Source of the DNA: Ardenticatenales bacterium
GTDB lineage: Bacteria; Chloroflexota; Anaerolineae; Promineifilales; Promineifilaceae
Assembly (NCBI GenBank): GCA_020634515.1
Contig: JACKBL010000011.1
Location: forward strand, 1-64,000
DNA length: 64,000 nucleotides
Direction of reading: 5' to 3'
Below are positions 1-7,616 of this stretch, one piece after another. The position numbers and the translations under genes are program-made. Position 1 is the first letter of the stretch, and every line of letters starts with the position of its first letter. Under the pieces are notes generated by a model, which did not search any database, was not told the DNA's origin, and saw nothing but the letters and a program-made list of their open reading frames with translations.

Positions 1-144
1 CCTTCGTCTAGCGTAAGGTGTTGTCTCCCGGTCATCTCGCCCGAATTTACGGCCTGTGCGGGCGAGATGGCGCGGAGACGAGGCCGCTTGTTTCCTACAG
101 GTCTATTCCGCGCCATCCCGCCCCTACCATAATTGGAATTGCTG
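1..144. repeat. 144-bp dispersed direct repeat, copy 1
   Basis: This sequence recurs in the same orientation at 57825-57968 with no difference that I can see by eye. It contains two perfect internal inverted repeats: arms 33-43/59-69 (11 bp) and 67-76/107-116 (10 bp), so it can fold into two stems. It may extend left of the window. No transposase is next to either copy. It could be a non-autonomous element or a structured dispersed repeat. Confidence 0.85.
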
Positions 145-378
145 CTGGCGGTAGCTCGAGAGCGTTCTTGCAGAGTGTATAGCGCCCGGGTTTTGAGGAT
201 AGTTAGCTGGTCAATCTGGGCCAGCAGGCGATCTAACTGTGCATCTTCAACAAGGGATAAACCTTCCTGCTCCTGGCGGGCCAGGAGGCCATCAGCCTTA
301 AATTCAAAAGCGCCAGGGCAGCGACTTTCCCGCCCGGAGGAGATGGCCCAAGTATGGCGGCAGCGCCAACTGCTACCA
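145..378 (-). pseudogene. Possible gene fragment, both ends missing
   Basis: The minus strand is open from a TAG near 378 down into the 144-bp repeat. It reads like a helical protein C-terminus (EDAQLDRLLAQIDQL, ALYTLQERS). There is no start codon with a ribosome binding site, and the frame runs into the repeat without an obvious end. I recognise no family. It is probably a gene remnant cut by repeats; it could also be chance. Confidence 0.25.
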
Positions 379-580
379 ATCTACAGATGGGAGTAACCGT
401 TCACTCCCCCGTAGGTTGAGCCTGTCGAAACCGGTTCCCTTCGGCAGGCTCAGGGAGCGGAGGTGAATGGTTGCGGATGCAGTCGGCTTCGGTCTGTCAT
501 TTGCCGGCATCCAGACATAGACAACCACCCATCAATTCTCAATTTGCCGGCATCGCTTCAGTCAGAACGTTCCGGCGACG

Positions 581-638
581 GGAGTGGAGGCTTTAGCCGG
601 AACCGGTGCGAGAGGAACCGGCTAAAGCCTTGACGCCG
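581..638. repeat. Hairpin repeat family B, copy 1
   Basis: The arms carry GGAGTGGAGGCTTTAGCCGG and a complementary GGCTAAAGCC on the far side. Related copies lie at 5516-5571 (perfect 20-bp arms), 28982-29039 and 59753-59800. All four are intergenic, as expected of a REP/MITE-like family. Confidence 0.7.
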
Positions 639-671
639 AGTTTTTAACGAGTCCGGGGCGGCACAGAACGC

Positions 672-705
672 AAAAGCCCCCAACCGGGAGGGGGTGGAGG
701 GCTTT
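672..705 (-). terminator. Terminator-like stem downstream of the DNRLRE protein
   Basis: AAAAGCCC and GGGCTTTT arms flank a C/G-rich loop just past the stop of the gene ending at 754. Read on the minus strand it could serve as a rho-independent terminator, although the T run is short. Confidence 0.4.
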
Positions 706-753
706 TGGAGGGGAGGCGGGTTGGCGAGGGTGGGATTCGCCGGGGTGTTGGGG

Positions 754-1386
754 TTAGGGTTCCTGGTAGTCAATCACCAACGTGGGATGCGTGCCCGGAT
801 TGGCGTGATTGCGGCTGCGCACGTCGTTCTTGAAGGGACCGCCAGGGGCCTCCTCGCGCAGACCCAGCCCGCGGTTGGGGTATGTGCCATCGGCCCATGC
901 CTGCACCTGCGGGGCCACGTCGAAGACGTTCCAGCCCAGGGTCATCACCTGCGGCGCGGTGGGCATAATCACGCTGCCCGTGGCCCAATCAATCTGACCG
1001 GCCACAACCGGGCGCGGTTCGCCGCTGATGGCATCGACAAAGACGCGCAATTCGGCGTGTAGGACACAGGAACCTGCCGGCATTCCACCCGGGTTCGGCG
1101 GATTCGTGGCCGGGGGGAAAGGCATCAAAGCGCGGAAATCATTACCCGCGCCCCCCGTGCTGCCCACATAAATGTGCGCATCCGTGCGCGGTGCATAGCC
1201 CGCCGCTGTGCGCGTCACGTCATACGGGTGCGACTGCACGGCAAAACCGGTGTGTATTGGCCCTGTGCAGGCCGTGGGCGCGGTGGGCGAGGCTTCCTCC
1301 GCTCCCGCCGCAAAGACGGACGTGCCAGAAAGAACGAGAACGAGAGCCAGAACGAACAAAACGAGACTGAATTTTTTCTTGGACAT
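754..1386 (-). CDS. Secreted DNRLRE-domain-like protein
   Basis: 210 aa. Starts at ATG 1386 behind AGGAGA. An N-terminal Sec signal peptide is clear: KKK, a hydrophobic stretch rich in L and V, then a cut near SVFA-AGAEE (about residue 27). The remainder resembles the DNRLRE/CBM-like beta-sandwich: WNVFDV..QVQAW in the centre, N.GLGLREE next, and PTLVIDY at the end. Such domains sit in secreted or surface proteins and bind carbohydrate or stabilise the wall. It stands alone, with its own terminator-like stem downstream. The family call rests on motif similarity only, and no substrate can be inferred. Confidence 0.65.
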   Translation of the reverse strand: MSKKKFSLVLFVLALVLVLSGTSVFAAGAEEASPTAPTACTGPIHTGFAVQSHPYDVTRTAAGYAPRTDAHIYVGSTGGAGNDFRALMPFPPATNPPNPGGMPAGSCVLHAELRVFVDAISGEPRPVVAGQIDWATGSVIMPTAPQVMTLGWNVFDVAPQVQAWADGTYPNRGLGLREEAPGGPFKNDVRSRNHANPGTHPTLVIDYQEP

Positions 1387-1573
1387 GATTTATCTCCTGA
1401 AAATAGTGATGAGGGGCGAGTGATGAGGGGCGCGTTTGCGTGTTGATTGCTATGCGCCACCTGTTCCCTGCAAACGCTTTCTTGTTGATAATCGGATCAT
1501 ACGCCAATCCCCCGCCCCAAAATCTCGCATTCACCCCGCTTTGTCTCACGTCGTCAGCGCCTCCCCCAAAAAC

Positions 1574-1608
1574 AAAAAAAATCCCAGGCCCGTCCCCAGG
1601 CCTGGGAT
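1574..1608 (-). terminator. Rho-independent terminator
   Basis: On the minus strand a perfect 10-bp stem (ATCCCAGGCC, positions 1599-1608 against 1581-1590) is followed by a run of T (1574-1580). It lies about 35 bp past the stop codon of the gene at 1643-2473. Confidence 0.85.
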
Positions 1609-1642
1609 ACCCCCCCCAAAACTGTCAACCGCCAACGCTCTC

Positions 1643-2473
1643 CTAATTCCCCACCATCGAACAACCCGGATCAACCTCCAACTCATACAATCGCCCCTCC
1701 GCCAGGGTTTGCTGATTGGTCGGGTTGTACCCAATGAATATCGGCACGCTCGAAGTCGTCATCGTCACCATTGGCGCGGCGCTGGACCCCGTACTGCGCA
1801 CGGTTCCGTTCGCCCAGTGACGCCACCCGCAGTTGACGCCATTGCACACCAGGTCCGTGCGCACCCCGTTCCACGGGGCGCGCGGGCGAAATGGCGTGCT
1901 GTTGACGTGGTAATTGCCCAACGAAAAACGCAGCACCGTCAGCGCGGGCGCGCCTGTCCCCACAAAAGGCATTTCATACTGTACGTCTGGGTGCGAAAAC
2001 AGGGGATTCATGCCGGCATTCACAAACGCCCCCAGAGCCACGATCCCCTGCCCCCAGGCATGTCCATCAGCCGGGCAGTTGGCCATCGGCGGCAAAATCA
2101 ATGCCCCACCCGTCATATCCGCCACCTGCGCCGCCAAATCAGGCATCTGGCATTGCAGATACCCCGTTGGTCCCATAATGGCCTGGTTCATGTTGATCAC
2201 CGCCCCCGCTTGCGGCGCACAGGAGGGGGAAATGTCTATTGTTCGTTCATACTGCGCCATCCCTACCCGCGCCGTAATCAACACCGTAGCCGAAATCGTC
2301 GTTGCCGGAAACTGCACATGCATCATCCATTTCGCACGCGCGGACGGCAACGCCAAATCCCCTTCCGTCTCCGCTGCCTGCGTCGTGCCATACACTCCCA
2401 GCAGCGCCACCGCCAGAATCCCGACCAAAAGTACCCACCGCCCCGCCGTAAATGACTGCTTCTCCATGGCCAT
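1643..2473 (-). CDS. Putative exported protein of unknown function
   Basis: 276 aa. The open frame extends further upstream, but ATG 2473 is preceded by AAAGGAG at good spacing. From that start the protein has a signal peptide or signal anchor (SFTAGRWVLLVGILAVALLG, about residues 6-25). The mature part is rich in Pro, Gly and Ala and has several cysteines (SPSCAPQAG, LQCQMPD, MANCPADG, LVCNGVNCGW, DPGCSMVG), as expected for a disulfide-stabilised extracellular protein. I recognise no domain. It is monocistronic, with a strong terminator behind it. Confidence 0.6.
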   Translation of the reverse strand: MAMEKQSFTAGRWVLLVGILAVALLGVYGTTQAAETEGDLALPSARAKWMMHVQFPATTISATVLITARVGMAQYERTIDISPSCAPQAGAVINMNQAIMGPTGYLQCQMPDLAAQVADMTGGALILPPMANCPADGHAWGQGIVALGAFVNAGMNPLFSHPDVQYEMPFVGTGAPALTVLRFSLGNYHVNSTPFRPRAPWNGVRTDLVCNGVNCGWRHWANGTVRSTGSSAAPMVTMTTSSVPIFIGYNPTNQQTLAEGRLYELEVDPGCSMVGN

Positions 2474-2529
2474 CACGCTCCTTTGCTCTTGATTTTTTGT
2501 GATACGCACAATCTCGCTATAATCAATTT

Positions 2530-2608
2530 TAGTAACTGCTAAGCCAGATTGGACCAATTTTCTCTGGTGAAATTGGTCCAATGTCCAGAGAGTGTTAGTA
2601 GTTACCAA
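2530..2608. repeat. Small inverted-repeat element (MITE-like), family A
   Basis: A perfect inner inverted repeat (ATTGGACCAATTT, 2548-2560; complement 2570-2582) is nested in an outer near-perfect one (2530-2541 against 2597-2608). A rearranged relative with the same ATTGGACCAATTT arms lies at 58043-58097. It sits in the divergent intergenic region and could influence either promoter. Confidence 0.6.
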
Positions 2609-2750
2609 TTTTAGTCGAAAAAATGGCGATAAGGTCTCAAACAGGCCGTCTTTTGTCTCACAAACCCCTGGCAAAATTGCCAATCGGTCTCCCCGCGTTC
2701 GGGCCGCGCCGCGAATGATTTACCGCCAAAGCGTCCCCCCCCTTACCCCC

Positions 2751-5474
2751 ATGAAAACAGGCATGACGGAAGCCAGCAAGGATTTTGTACAACAGCTCAA
2801 GCAAGCACTCAAGCATTATCACGATGCGGAGTGGTTGGGGCAACATGTGCCTCTTGCCGCCCCTTACTTTTTGGGCGCGGCGGCTCTTTCCGGCGAACGC
2901 CAGGCGTTTCGCCCCCCTAACCTTGTTGCGGCTCGTGGCGAGGCGCTGCGCCGGGCAGTGCGGCAATCAGCAAACACGCTCTGGGGAGAAACCGGTCCCG
3001 CCAACCGGGAGCAGATCGAACAGGCCATGCCCGCCATCTTGCAGACCCCTGGCTCTCCTCGTTATAGTTTCCTTGTGCTGGAACTGCGCTACTTTCATCG
3101 GTTCTTCAAGCCCCGCCGCCTTTCGCAAATATGGGAAGAGTTCTTAGGCCAGTCGCGCGCTGAATTTTACCGCGACGTGGATACCGCCGTCAGCCATCTG
3201 AGCCAGGCGCTGCTTTCCCAACTGCGACCGACCTTTCGCCTGGAGCAGCCGCCCCGCGCTGATGCTTTCATTGGGCGGGAAAAGCCGTTGCGCCGTGGTC
3301 TGGAAGCATTGGTGGCCGGGCAGAGCGTGGCCCTTAGCGGTCCCGGCGGCGTTGGCAAGACCACGCTCGCGGCCGTCATCGCCGCGACCTGGCCGCATGG
3401 CGCCGTTTTCTGGTTTACGGTGCGTCCGACGCTGAATGATCATCTGAGCAGCTTGCTTTACAGCCTGGGCTTTTTCCTGCACCAGCAGGGGGCGGACAGC
3501 CTGTGGCAGATGCTGGCGACGGATGGGGGCGCGGGGATGGATACGAATCTGGCGTTGGGGTTGGCGCGGGAGGACCTGGCGCGGCTGCGCCGGACGCCGC
3601 CGCTGCTTTGCTTTGATGAGGTGGACCGCCTGCGCCCGCCGGATATTGAGCATCTCCCCCCGGCGCACGCGCAGTTGTTGGAGTTTCTGGATAGCCTGCG
3701 TGGGCTGGTGCCGCTGCTGATTGTGGGGCAGCGGGCGGTGGTGGATACGGATGTGCATGAAGCTTTGAGTGGATTGCCGGCATCGGAGATAGCCCGAATG
3801 TTAGCCGACGTCGATTTTCCCATAGCCCCTGCCGATTTATCCCGTTTGCACGAATACACCAATGGGAATCCCCGCCTGCTGCGCCTGTTTATGGCCCTGC
3901 GTCAGTCGCCTGATGCGGAGGTTGAGCCACCGGACCTGGCGCAATCATTGGCGCGGATGGCCGACGCGCCCGCCTTGCGGCCCTTGTTTGACCGGCTCTG
4001 GCTGCGCACCAGTTCCGCGGAGCGACGCTTGCTGCAATCGCTGGCCGTATTTCGCGCCCCCGCGCCGTCGGACGCCTGGGGAGAGCAGGCGGCGGCCTGG
4101 CGTAGTTTGCGCGGACGAGGGCTGCTGCTGGAAGATGGGTGGGGGGGCGTCATGTTGTGGCCGGCATTGCGGGAACTCCTGTACGCGGAGTTGTCGGCGG
4201 AGCTGCGGGAGCGGCTGCACACGGCGGCGGCGGGGGTGCGCGCGGCGCGGGGCGAATATACGGCTGCCGCCTATCATTTATGGCAGGCGGGCGCGTTGAA
4301 GGCGGCGGTGCAGTTGTGGTTTCCGCGGCGCGAGGCGGAGATTCAGCGGGGGCAGGGGGCGGCGGCGCTGGCGATCTTTGGGGAGATTTCGGCGCGCCGT
4401 CTGGGGAAGCGGGAGCAGCGGGCGCTGGCGCTGCTGCGGGCGGAGTTGTACCAGCTTCAGGGGGAGGCGGCGCGCGGGCTGGCGGGTCTGGAGGGGGTGG
4501 ATTGGCCGGATGGGGCGACGCTGACGGTGTCGGCGCGGGCGCTGCAAGGGGCTTTTCTGGAGGCGTTGGGGCAGCCGGATGCCGCGCTGGCGTCGTATGA
4601 GGCGGGGATGGCGGCGGCGTTGGGCTTGCTGCACCGGTTGGCGTTGCTACGCGAGCAGCGGGCGCGGTTGTTTGTGCGGCAGCGGCAAATGCCGGGGGCG
4701 TGGCGGGAGGCGCGGCTGGCGCAGTATGAGGCGGAGAATTTGCAGGGGGTGGTTTTGGCGGAACAGGGGCGGTATGCGGATGCGTATTTGTCGTATCAGC
4801 GGGCGTTGGTGGTGGCGGAGAGTGTGGGGTATGATGCCGGCATTGCCCGCACCCACCGCGACCTCATCACCCTCCTCAGCCGCCAGGGCCGCCTGGACGA
4901 CGTCATCGCCCACGCCGAAAAAGCCATCACCTACTACGACCGCATTGGCGACCGCCTCAACCGGGAAACCGTGCGCAGCATCCTCTCCTCGACCTACATC
5001 CAGACACAGCAGTACGACCTCGCCGTGCAGGCCGCCGCGCAGGCGCTCCCCTTTTTCCAGCGCATCAGCCACGCCCACGGCATTGGGGCCACCGCCGCCA
5101 ACCTGGCCGAAGGGCACTACGGCCTGGGCAATCTGGCGGAAGCGCGCCATTATGCCCTGCTGGTGCTGGAGCAGGAAGAGCCATTTACCCACCCCTACGC
5201 CCTGTTTACGCTGGGACTGGTGGCGCGGGCGCAAGATCGCCCGGACGAAGCCACCCATGCTTTTGCCGCCTCCGCCGACATCGCCGCGCAAAACGAAGAC
5301 CGCTTTATGCTGGCCTATGCCCGCCGCGCCCAGGCGGAGCAGTTCCTGGCGCAGGCGCAGTTGGCTGAAGCCCGCGAAGCCGCCGCTGAAGCCTTTGTCC
5401 TTTTTACTGATTTGGGCATGGCGCAAGAGGCGGCGCAGACTGCGGAACTGCAGCGGAAGCTGGAGAAGAATTAG
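2751..5474 (+). CDS. Large P-loop ATPase with C-terminal TPR repeats (STAND-like)
   Basis: 907 aa from ATG 2751; ATG 2763 is also possible, neither has a strong ribosome binding site, and the open frame extends further upstream. Walker A GPGGVGKTT is at about residue 196 and Walker B LLCFDEVDRL at about 285, in an NB-ARC/NACHT-like core. A helical region follows, then TPR-like repeats from about residue 630 to the end (EAVLAEQGRYADAYLSYQRAL-type helices). This is the STAND layout used by signal-sensing ATPases; the TPRs would bind a ligand or partner. No effector domain (nuclease, TIR, protease) is visible at the N terminus. The coding strand flips from G-rich to C-rich near 4840, at a TGCCGGCA site. 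Confidence 0.75.
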   Translation: MKTGMTEASKDFVQQLKQALKHYHDAEWLGQHVPLAAPYFLGAAALSGERQAFRPPNLVAARGEALRRAVRQSANTLWGETGPANREQIEQAMPAILQTPGSPRYSFLVLELRYFHRFFKPRRLSQIWEEFLGQSRAEFYRDVDTAVSHLSQALLSQLRPTFRLEQPPRADAFIGREKPLRRGLEALVAGQSVALSGPGGVGKTTLAAVIAATWPHGAVFWFTVRPTLNDHLSSLLYSLGFFLHQQGADSLWQMLATDGGAGMDTNLALGLAREDLARLRRTPPLLCFDEVDRLRPPDIEHLPPAHAQLLEFLDSLRGLVPLLIVGQRAVVDTDVHEALSGLPASEIARMLADVDFPIAPADLSRLHEYTNGNPRLLRLFMALRQSPDAEVEPPDLAQSLARMADAPALRPLFDRLWLRTSSAERRLLQSLAVFRAPAPSDAWGEQAAAWRSLRGRGLLLEDGWGGVMLWPALRELLYAELSAELRERLHTAAAGVRAARGEYTAAAYHLWQAGALKAAVQLWFPRREAEIQRGQGAAALAIFGEISARRLGKREQRALALLRAELYQLQGEAARGLAGLEGVDWPDGATLTVSARALQGAFLEALGQPDAALASYEAGMAAALGLLHRLALLREQRARLFVRQRQMPGAWREARLAQYEAENLQGVVLAEQGRYADAYLSYQRALVVAESVGYDAGIARTHRDLITLLSRQGRLDDVIAHAEKAITYYDRIGDRLNRETVRSILSSTYIQTQQYDLAVQAAAQALPFFQRISHAHGIGATAANLAEGHYGLGNLAEARHYALLVLEQEEPFTHPYALFTLGLVARAQDRPDEATHAFAASADIAAQNEDRFMLAYARRAQAEQFLAQAQLAEAREAAAEAFVLFTDLGMAQEAAQTAELQRKLEKN

Positions 5475-5515
5475 GTTCTTTCGGATTTCGCGGGGTCTGC
5501 CCCACATATGGGTTT

Positions 5516-5571
5516 GGAGTGGAGGCTTTAGCCGGTTCTTGCGCACATATTCCGGCTAAAGCCTCCACTCC
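5516..5571. repeat. Hairpin repeat family B, copy 2 (perfect 20-bp arms)
   Basis: Arms 5516-5535 and 5552-5571 are perfect reverse complements around a 16-nt loop. This is the best preserved copy of the family. It sits 40 bp past the ATPase stop and might also serve as a terminator, but there is no T run. Confidence 0.85.
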
Positions 5572-5612
5572 CCGCGAATTCCTGGAGAACCAATTAACCG
5601 TTTTCTTCCTAA

Positions 5613-5725
5613 TGTCCTGTCAAGGGTGTTTTGATGGTAAACCGTAGGTCAATTCGCTGAATTGACCGGACAAGACAGCGTCTTGTCCTACGGCGCGTTT
5701 CCATCGTTTTATGCGTGACAGGACA
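5613..5725. repeat. MITE-like element with nested palindromes
   Basis: TGTCCTGTCA at 5613-5622 and its exact complement at 5716-5725 bound a 113-bp segment. Inside are GGTCAATTC/GAATTGACC and ACAAGAC/GTCTTGT hairpins and a CCGTAGG/CCTACGG pair. The right end abuts the stop codon of the next gene (CTA, 5726-5728). It looks like a small non-autonomous mobile element; no autonomous partner is in the window. Confidence 0.6.
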
Positions 5726-6244
5726 CTAAATCGGCTGCTGCGTTTCCATGCCGGCATTCCGCCGTTGTTCTGCCCAGTGCAAAATGAGCGACCAGACAAA
5801 GCCGCCGCCCGTTTTTGCCAGAAACTGCCCCAGGACGATGGGCCAGAGGAAACTGCCGAAGGCCAGGGTGGGGAAAACGAGGGAGTCCACGGCGGCGCTG
5901 GGGACGTTGCTGCCGTTGACGCGCAGCCAGCGGGGGTAGCGGTCCAGCCATTGGTAGACGAGGGCGTCCACGCTGGCGGCGGCGGCGAAGGCGGCGAATG
6001 AAGCGAGGGCGATTGGTCCCGCGTTTCGATTCAGCAGCCACGACAAGAGCGACCCCGCCGCAATCAACCCGGCCATTTTCGGCAGTAGTTGATTCCCGCG
6101 CCAGGCGTCATGCAGCCGATCCCGCGCCGTCAGGTCCAGTCCAATAAACAAGAATGCGTTGACAATGGTCACGCCGGGGCCAAACGCGGCCACGCTCAAA
6201 TTGGCCAATACGATGGCACTCAAATAAAGCAAAACGTAGATCAT
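5726..6244 (-). CDS. VUT-family (DUF165/YhhQ-like) putative preQ0/queuosine precursor transporter
   Basis: 172 aa, starting at ATG 6244 behind GGAGG. It is hydrophobic, with about five predicted membrane segments (MIYVLLYLSAIVLANLSVAA, then NAFLFIGLDLTARDR, GLIAAGSLLSWLL, ALASFAAFAAAASVDALVY and the C-terminal FLWPIVLGQFLAKTGGG). The LDLTARD and NGSNVPSAAVDSLVFP stretches match the VUT/DUF165 family, whose characterised members import preQ0/preQ1. It follows queC by 56 bp in a queF-queC-transporter operon, which supports a role in 7-deazaguanine supply. It is shorter than the usual length of about 220 aa. Confidence 0.7.
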   Translation of the reverse strand: MIYVLLYLSAIVLANLSVAAFGPGVTIVNAFLFIGLDLTARDRLHDAWRGNQLLPKMAGLIAAGSLLSWLLNRNAGPIALASFAAFAAAASVDALVYQWLDRYPRWLRVNGSNVPSAAVDSLVFPTLAFGSFLWPIVLGQFLAKTGGGFVWSLILHWAEQRRNAGMETQQPI

Positions 6245-6300
6245 TAATCCTCCGGGAGTTTGCGGGTTTGCGCGCCGCGCGTTCGCTCGCCCCTTGCCCT

Positions 6301-6966
6301 TCACGCATAGGGCAGCGGGTCCGTTAGGCCTACTGCGGCGAAGGCTTGCAGCCGTTCGGCACAGGTGGGGCAGTGCCCGCAGGCGCGCTCGCCGCCGGCG
6401 TAGCAGGACCATGTTTTCGCGTAGTCAATGCCAAGTAAAAGGCCCAGGCGCAACAGGTCTGCTTTGCTGTGATGCACGAAGGGGGCGTGAATCTGGATGG
6501 GTGTTTTACGGTTCAGGGCGTAGACGTGGTTTAGTCGTGCCAGGAAGTCGGGGGTTGTGTCCCAGTAGCCGTAGAGATCGTGCCGTTGCGCGCCGTAGTA
6601 GACGTCGCTGACGCCGTGGGATTCGGCGTAGGCGGCGGCCAGGGCGAGGAAGATCATGTTGCGGTTGGGGACGTAGGTGGGGGGTTGGGGGTTTCCGTGT
6701 ATGTCGTTTGCCTGGGGGATGGGAATGCCGGCATCTACCAGCGCCGAATGAGCAAACAGGACAGCCAGTGGTGACAGGTCCAGCACCAGATGTTCCTGGC
6801 AGCCCAATAGCGCGGCTTGCGCGCGGGCGCAATCAATTTCACGGGCATGTTTTTGCCCATAGCGGAAGGTGATAATGGCCGGATGGCGTTGTTCCGTCCG
6901 CACCAGATGGTGCAATAGCGTAACGCTGTCCAGGCCGCCGCTGACGATGGCAACGGAATCAATCAT
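6301..6966 (-). CDS. queC: 7-cyano-7-deazaguanine synthase
   Basis: 221 aa, starting at ATG 6966. QueC makes preQ0 from 7-carboxy-7-deazaguanine, ATP and ammonia. The N-terminal PP-loop SGGLDSVT, the YGQKH motif, YVPNRN, and the C-terminal zinc cysteines (SCY..GERACGHCPTC) are all present. It lies between queF (stop 3 bp upstream of this ATG) and a VUT transporter. queD and queE are not in the window, so earlier steps must be encoded elsewhere or the precursor imported. Confidence 0.93.
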   Translation of the reverse strand: MIDSVAIVSGGLDSVTLLHHLVRTEQRHPAIITFRYGQKHAREIDCARAQAALLGCQEHLVLDLSPLAVLFAHSALVDAGIPIPQANDIHGNPQPPTYVPNRNMIFLALAAAYAESHGVSDVYYGAQRHDLYGYWDTTPDFLARLNHVYALNRKTPIQIHAPFVHHSKADLLRLGLLLGIDYAKTWSCYAGGERACGHCPTCAERLQAFAAVGLTDPLPYA

Positions 6967-6968
6967 GT

Positions 6969-7385
6969 TTACCTCGAAAAACCCGGTTTTTCTAAAAAAC
7001 CGGGTTTTTGGCGTTCGGCGATGGCCGTCATTTGCAACCCGCCGCGCACGTTTTGCTGTAGAGTGACCCGGCAGAAGGTGGGTTGGAGGGCGTTGAAGAT
7101 GTCGTCGGCGATGGCGCTGGCCAGCCCTTCGCCAAAAATGCGCTCGTCGCGGAAGCTCCACAGGTACAGTTTCAGGCTTTTGCTTTCCACGCATAGTTGG
7201 TCGGGGTGGTATTCAATTTCTACTGTGTTGAAGTCGGGTTGGCCGGTGACGGGGCAAAAGCTGGTGAGTTCGTCGCTGTGGAAGCGCACGATGGTGACGT
7301 GGGGTGGTTTGGGGAAGGTGTCCAGTTCTTTGCTGGGGGCGTTCATCGGGCGACCCAGTGCCCGGAATGGGACTTCGGGGTTCAT
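6969..7385 (-). CDS. queF: NADPH-dependent preQ0 reductase (unimodular)
   Basis: 138 aa. QueF reduces preQ0 to preQ1 for tRNA queuosine. The catalytic Cys is in TSFCPVTGQPDF and the QueF motif ESKSLKLYLWSFRDE is intact. A longer frame begins at a TTG (7400), but that TTG lies inside the TTGGAG ribosome binding site; ATG 7385 with 9-nt spacing is the better start. The last ten or so residues (QKPGFLEKPGFSR) are encoded by the family C hairpin (6972-7013), so this tail is repeat-derived. Confidence 0.92.
   Translation of the reverse strand: MNPEVPFRALGRPMNAPSKELDTFPKPPHVTIVRFHSDELTSFCPVTGQPDFNTVEIEYHPDQLCVESKSLKLYLWSFRDERIFGEGLASAIADDIFNALQPTFCRVTLQQNVRGGLQMTAIAERQKPGFLEKPGFSR
6972..7013. repeat. 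AAAACCCGGTTTT hairpin repeat (family C), copy 1
   Basis: Two CCCGG-centred palindromes back to back (AAAAACCCGGTTTTT and AAAAACCGGGTTTTT) form a long hairpin. Longer relatives lie at 24851-24930 and 52474-52552. This copy lies across the 3' end of queF, just ahead of queC. Confidence 0.75.
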
Positions 7386-7403
7386 GTGTTTGTTCTCCAA
7401 GAC

Positions 7404-7435
7404 AAAAAAAGCGACGCGCTGCCAAAGCGCGTCGC
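7404..7435 (-). promoter_or_regulatory. Intrinsic terminator in the queF leader (candidate attenuator)
   Basis: On the minus strand a perfect 10-bp stem (GCGACGCGCT, 5-nt loop, AGCGCGTCGC) is followed by seven T and then directly by the queF ribosome binding site. It lies between the putative -10 (7508-7513) and the start codon, so unregulated transcripts would stop before queF. This layout is typical of riboswitch-controlled genes. The 70 nt upstream would hold the aptamer, and preQ1 is the obvious candidate ligand. I could not match a named preQ1 class by eye. Confidence 0.65.
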
Positions 7436-7507
7436 ACTTGATCAGCGGTTTTGTTAAGCCGGGTGGGGGCCGTGCCCTTTTCCGCGACCGGCGGTCAATT
7501 GGGTGGG

Positions 7508-7513
7508 ATTATA
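7508..7513 (-). promoter_or_regulatory. Putative -10 box of the queF operon
   Basis: TATAAT on the minus strand, about 70 nt upstream of the terminator hairpin. No convincing -35 hexamer is visible. Confidence 0.4.
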
Positions 7514-7574
7514 GCAGGATTTTGGGTGTCTTGTTAGTGAAGGTGTATGTGGGGGAAAAACACGCCATTTTGGG

Positions 7575-7580
7575 TATAAT
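7575..7580 (+). promoter_or_regulatory. Putative -10 box of the CRISPR effector operon
   Basis: TATAAT lies 37 bp before the cmr1 start, divergent from the queF promoter. No clear -35 is seen; an AGGAGG ribosome binding site follows at 7605-7610. Confidence 0.35.
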
Positions 7581-7616
7581 TTTTTCCATGAGCAAATTAC
7601 GGCCAGGAGGAATCAA

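Larger units (their letters stand above)
379..753. other. Gene-free stretch with hairpin repeats
   Basis: No supportable gene. It holds an imperfect hairpin (arms 417-429/440-452, 12 of 13 pairs, GAGCCTGTCGAA type), two TGCCGGCA-like sites near 485 and 546, hairpin family B (581-638) and a terminator-like stem (672-705). Confidence 0.6.

Noticed and set aside
133..396. Plus-strand 87-codon ORF near the window start
   Set aside because: Arg/Ser-rich translation with no ribosome binding site; the minus strand reads more like protein, though also only a fragment.
4579..5559. Overlapping open frames of about 300 codons inside the TPR ATPase gene
   Set aside because: Low-complexity translation in alternative frames of a GC-rich gene. 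The ATPase frame has clear Walker motifs and TPR repeats.
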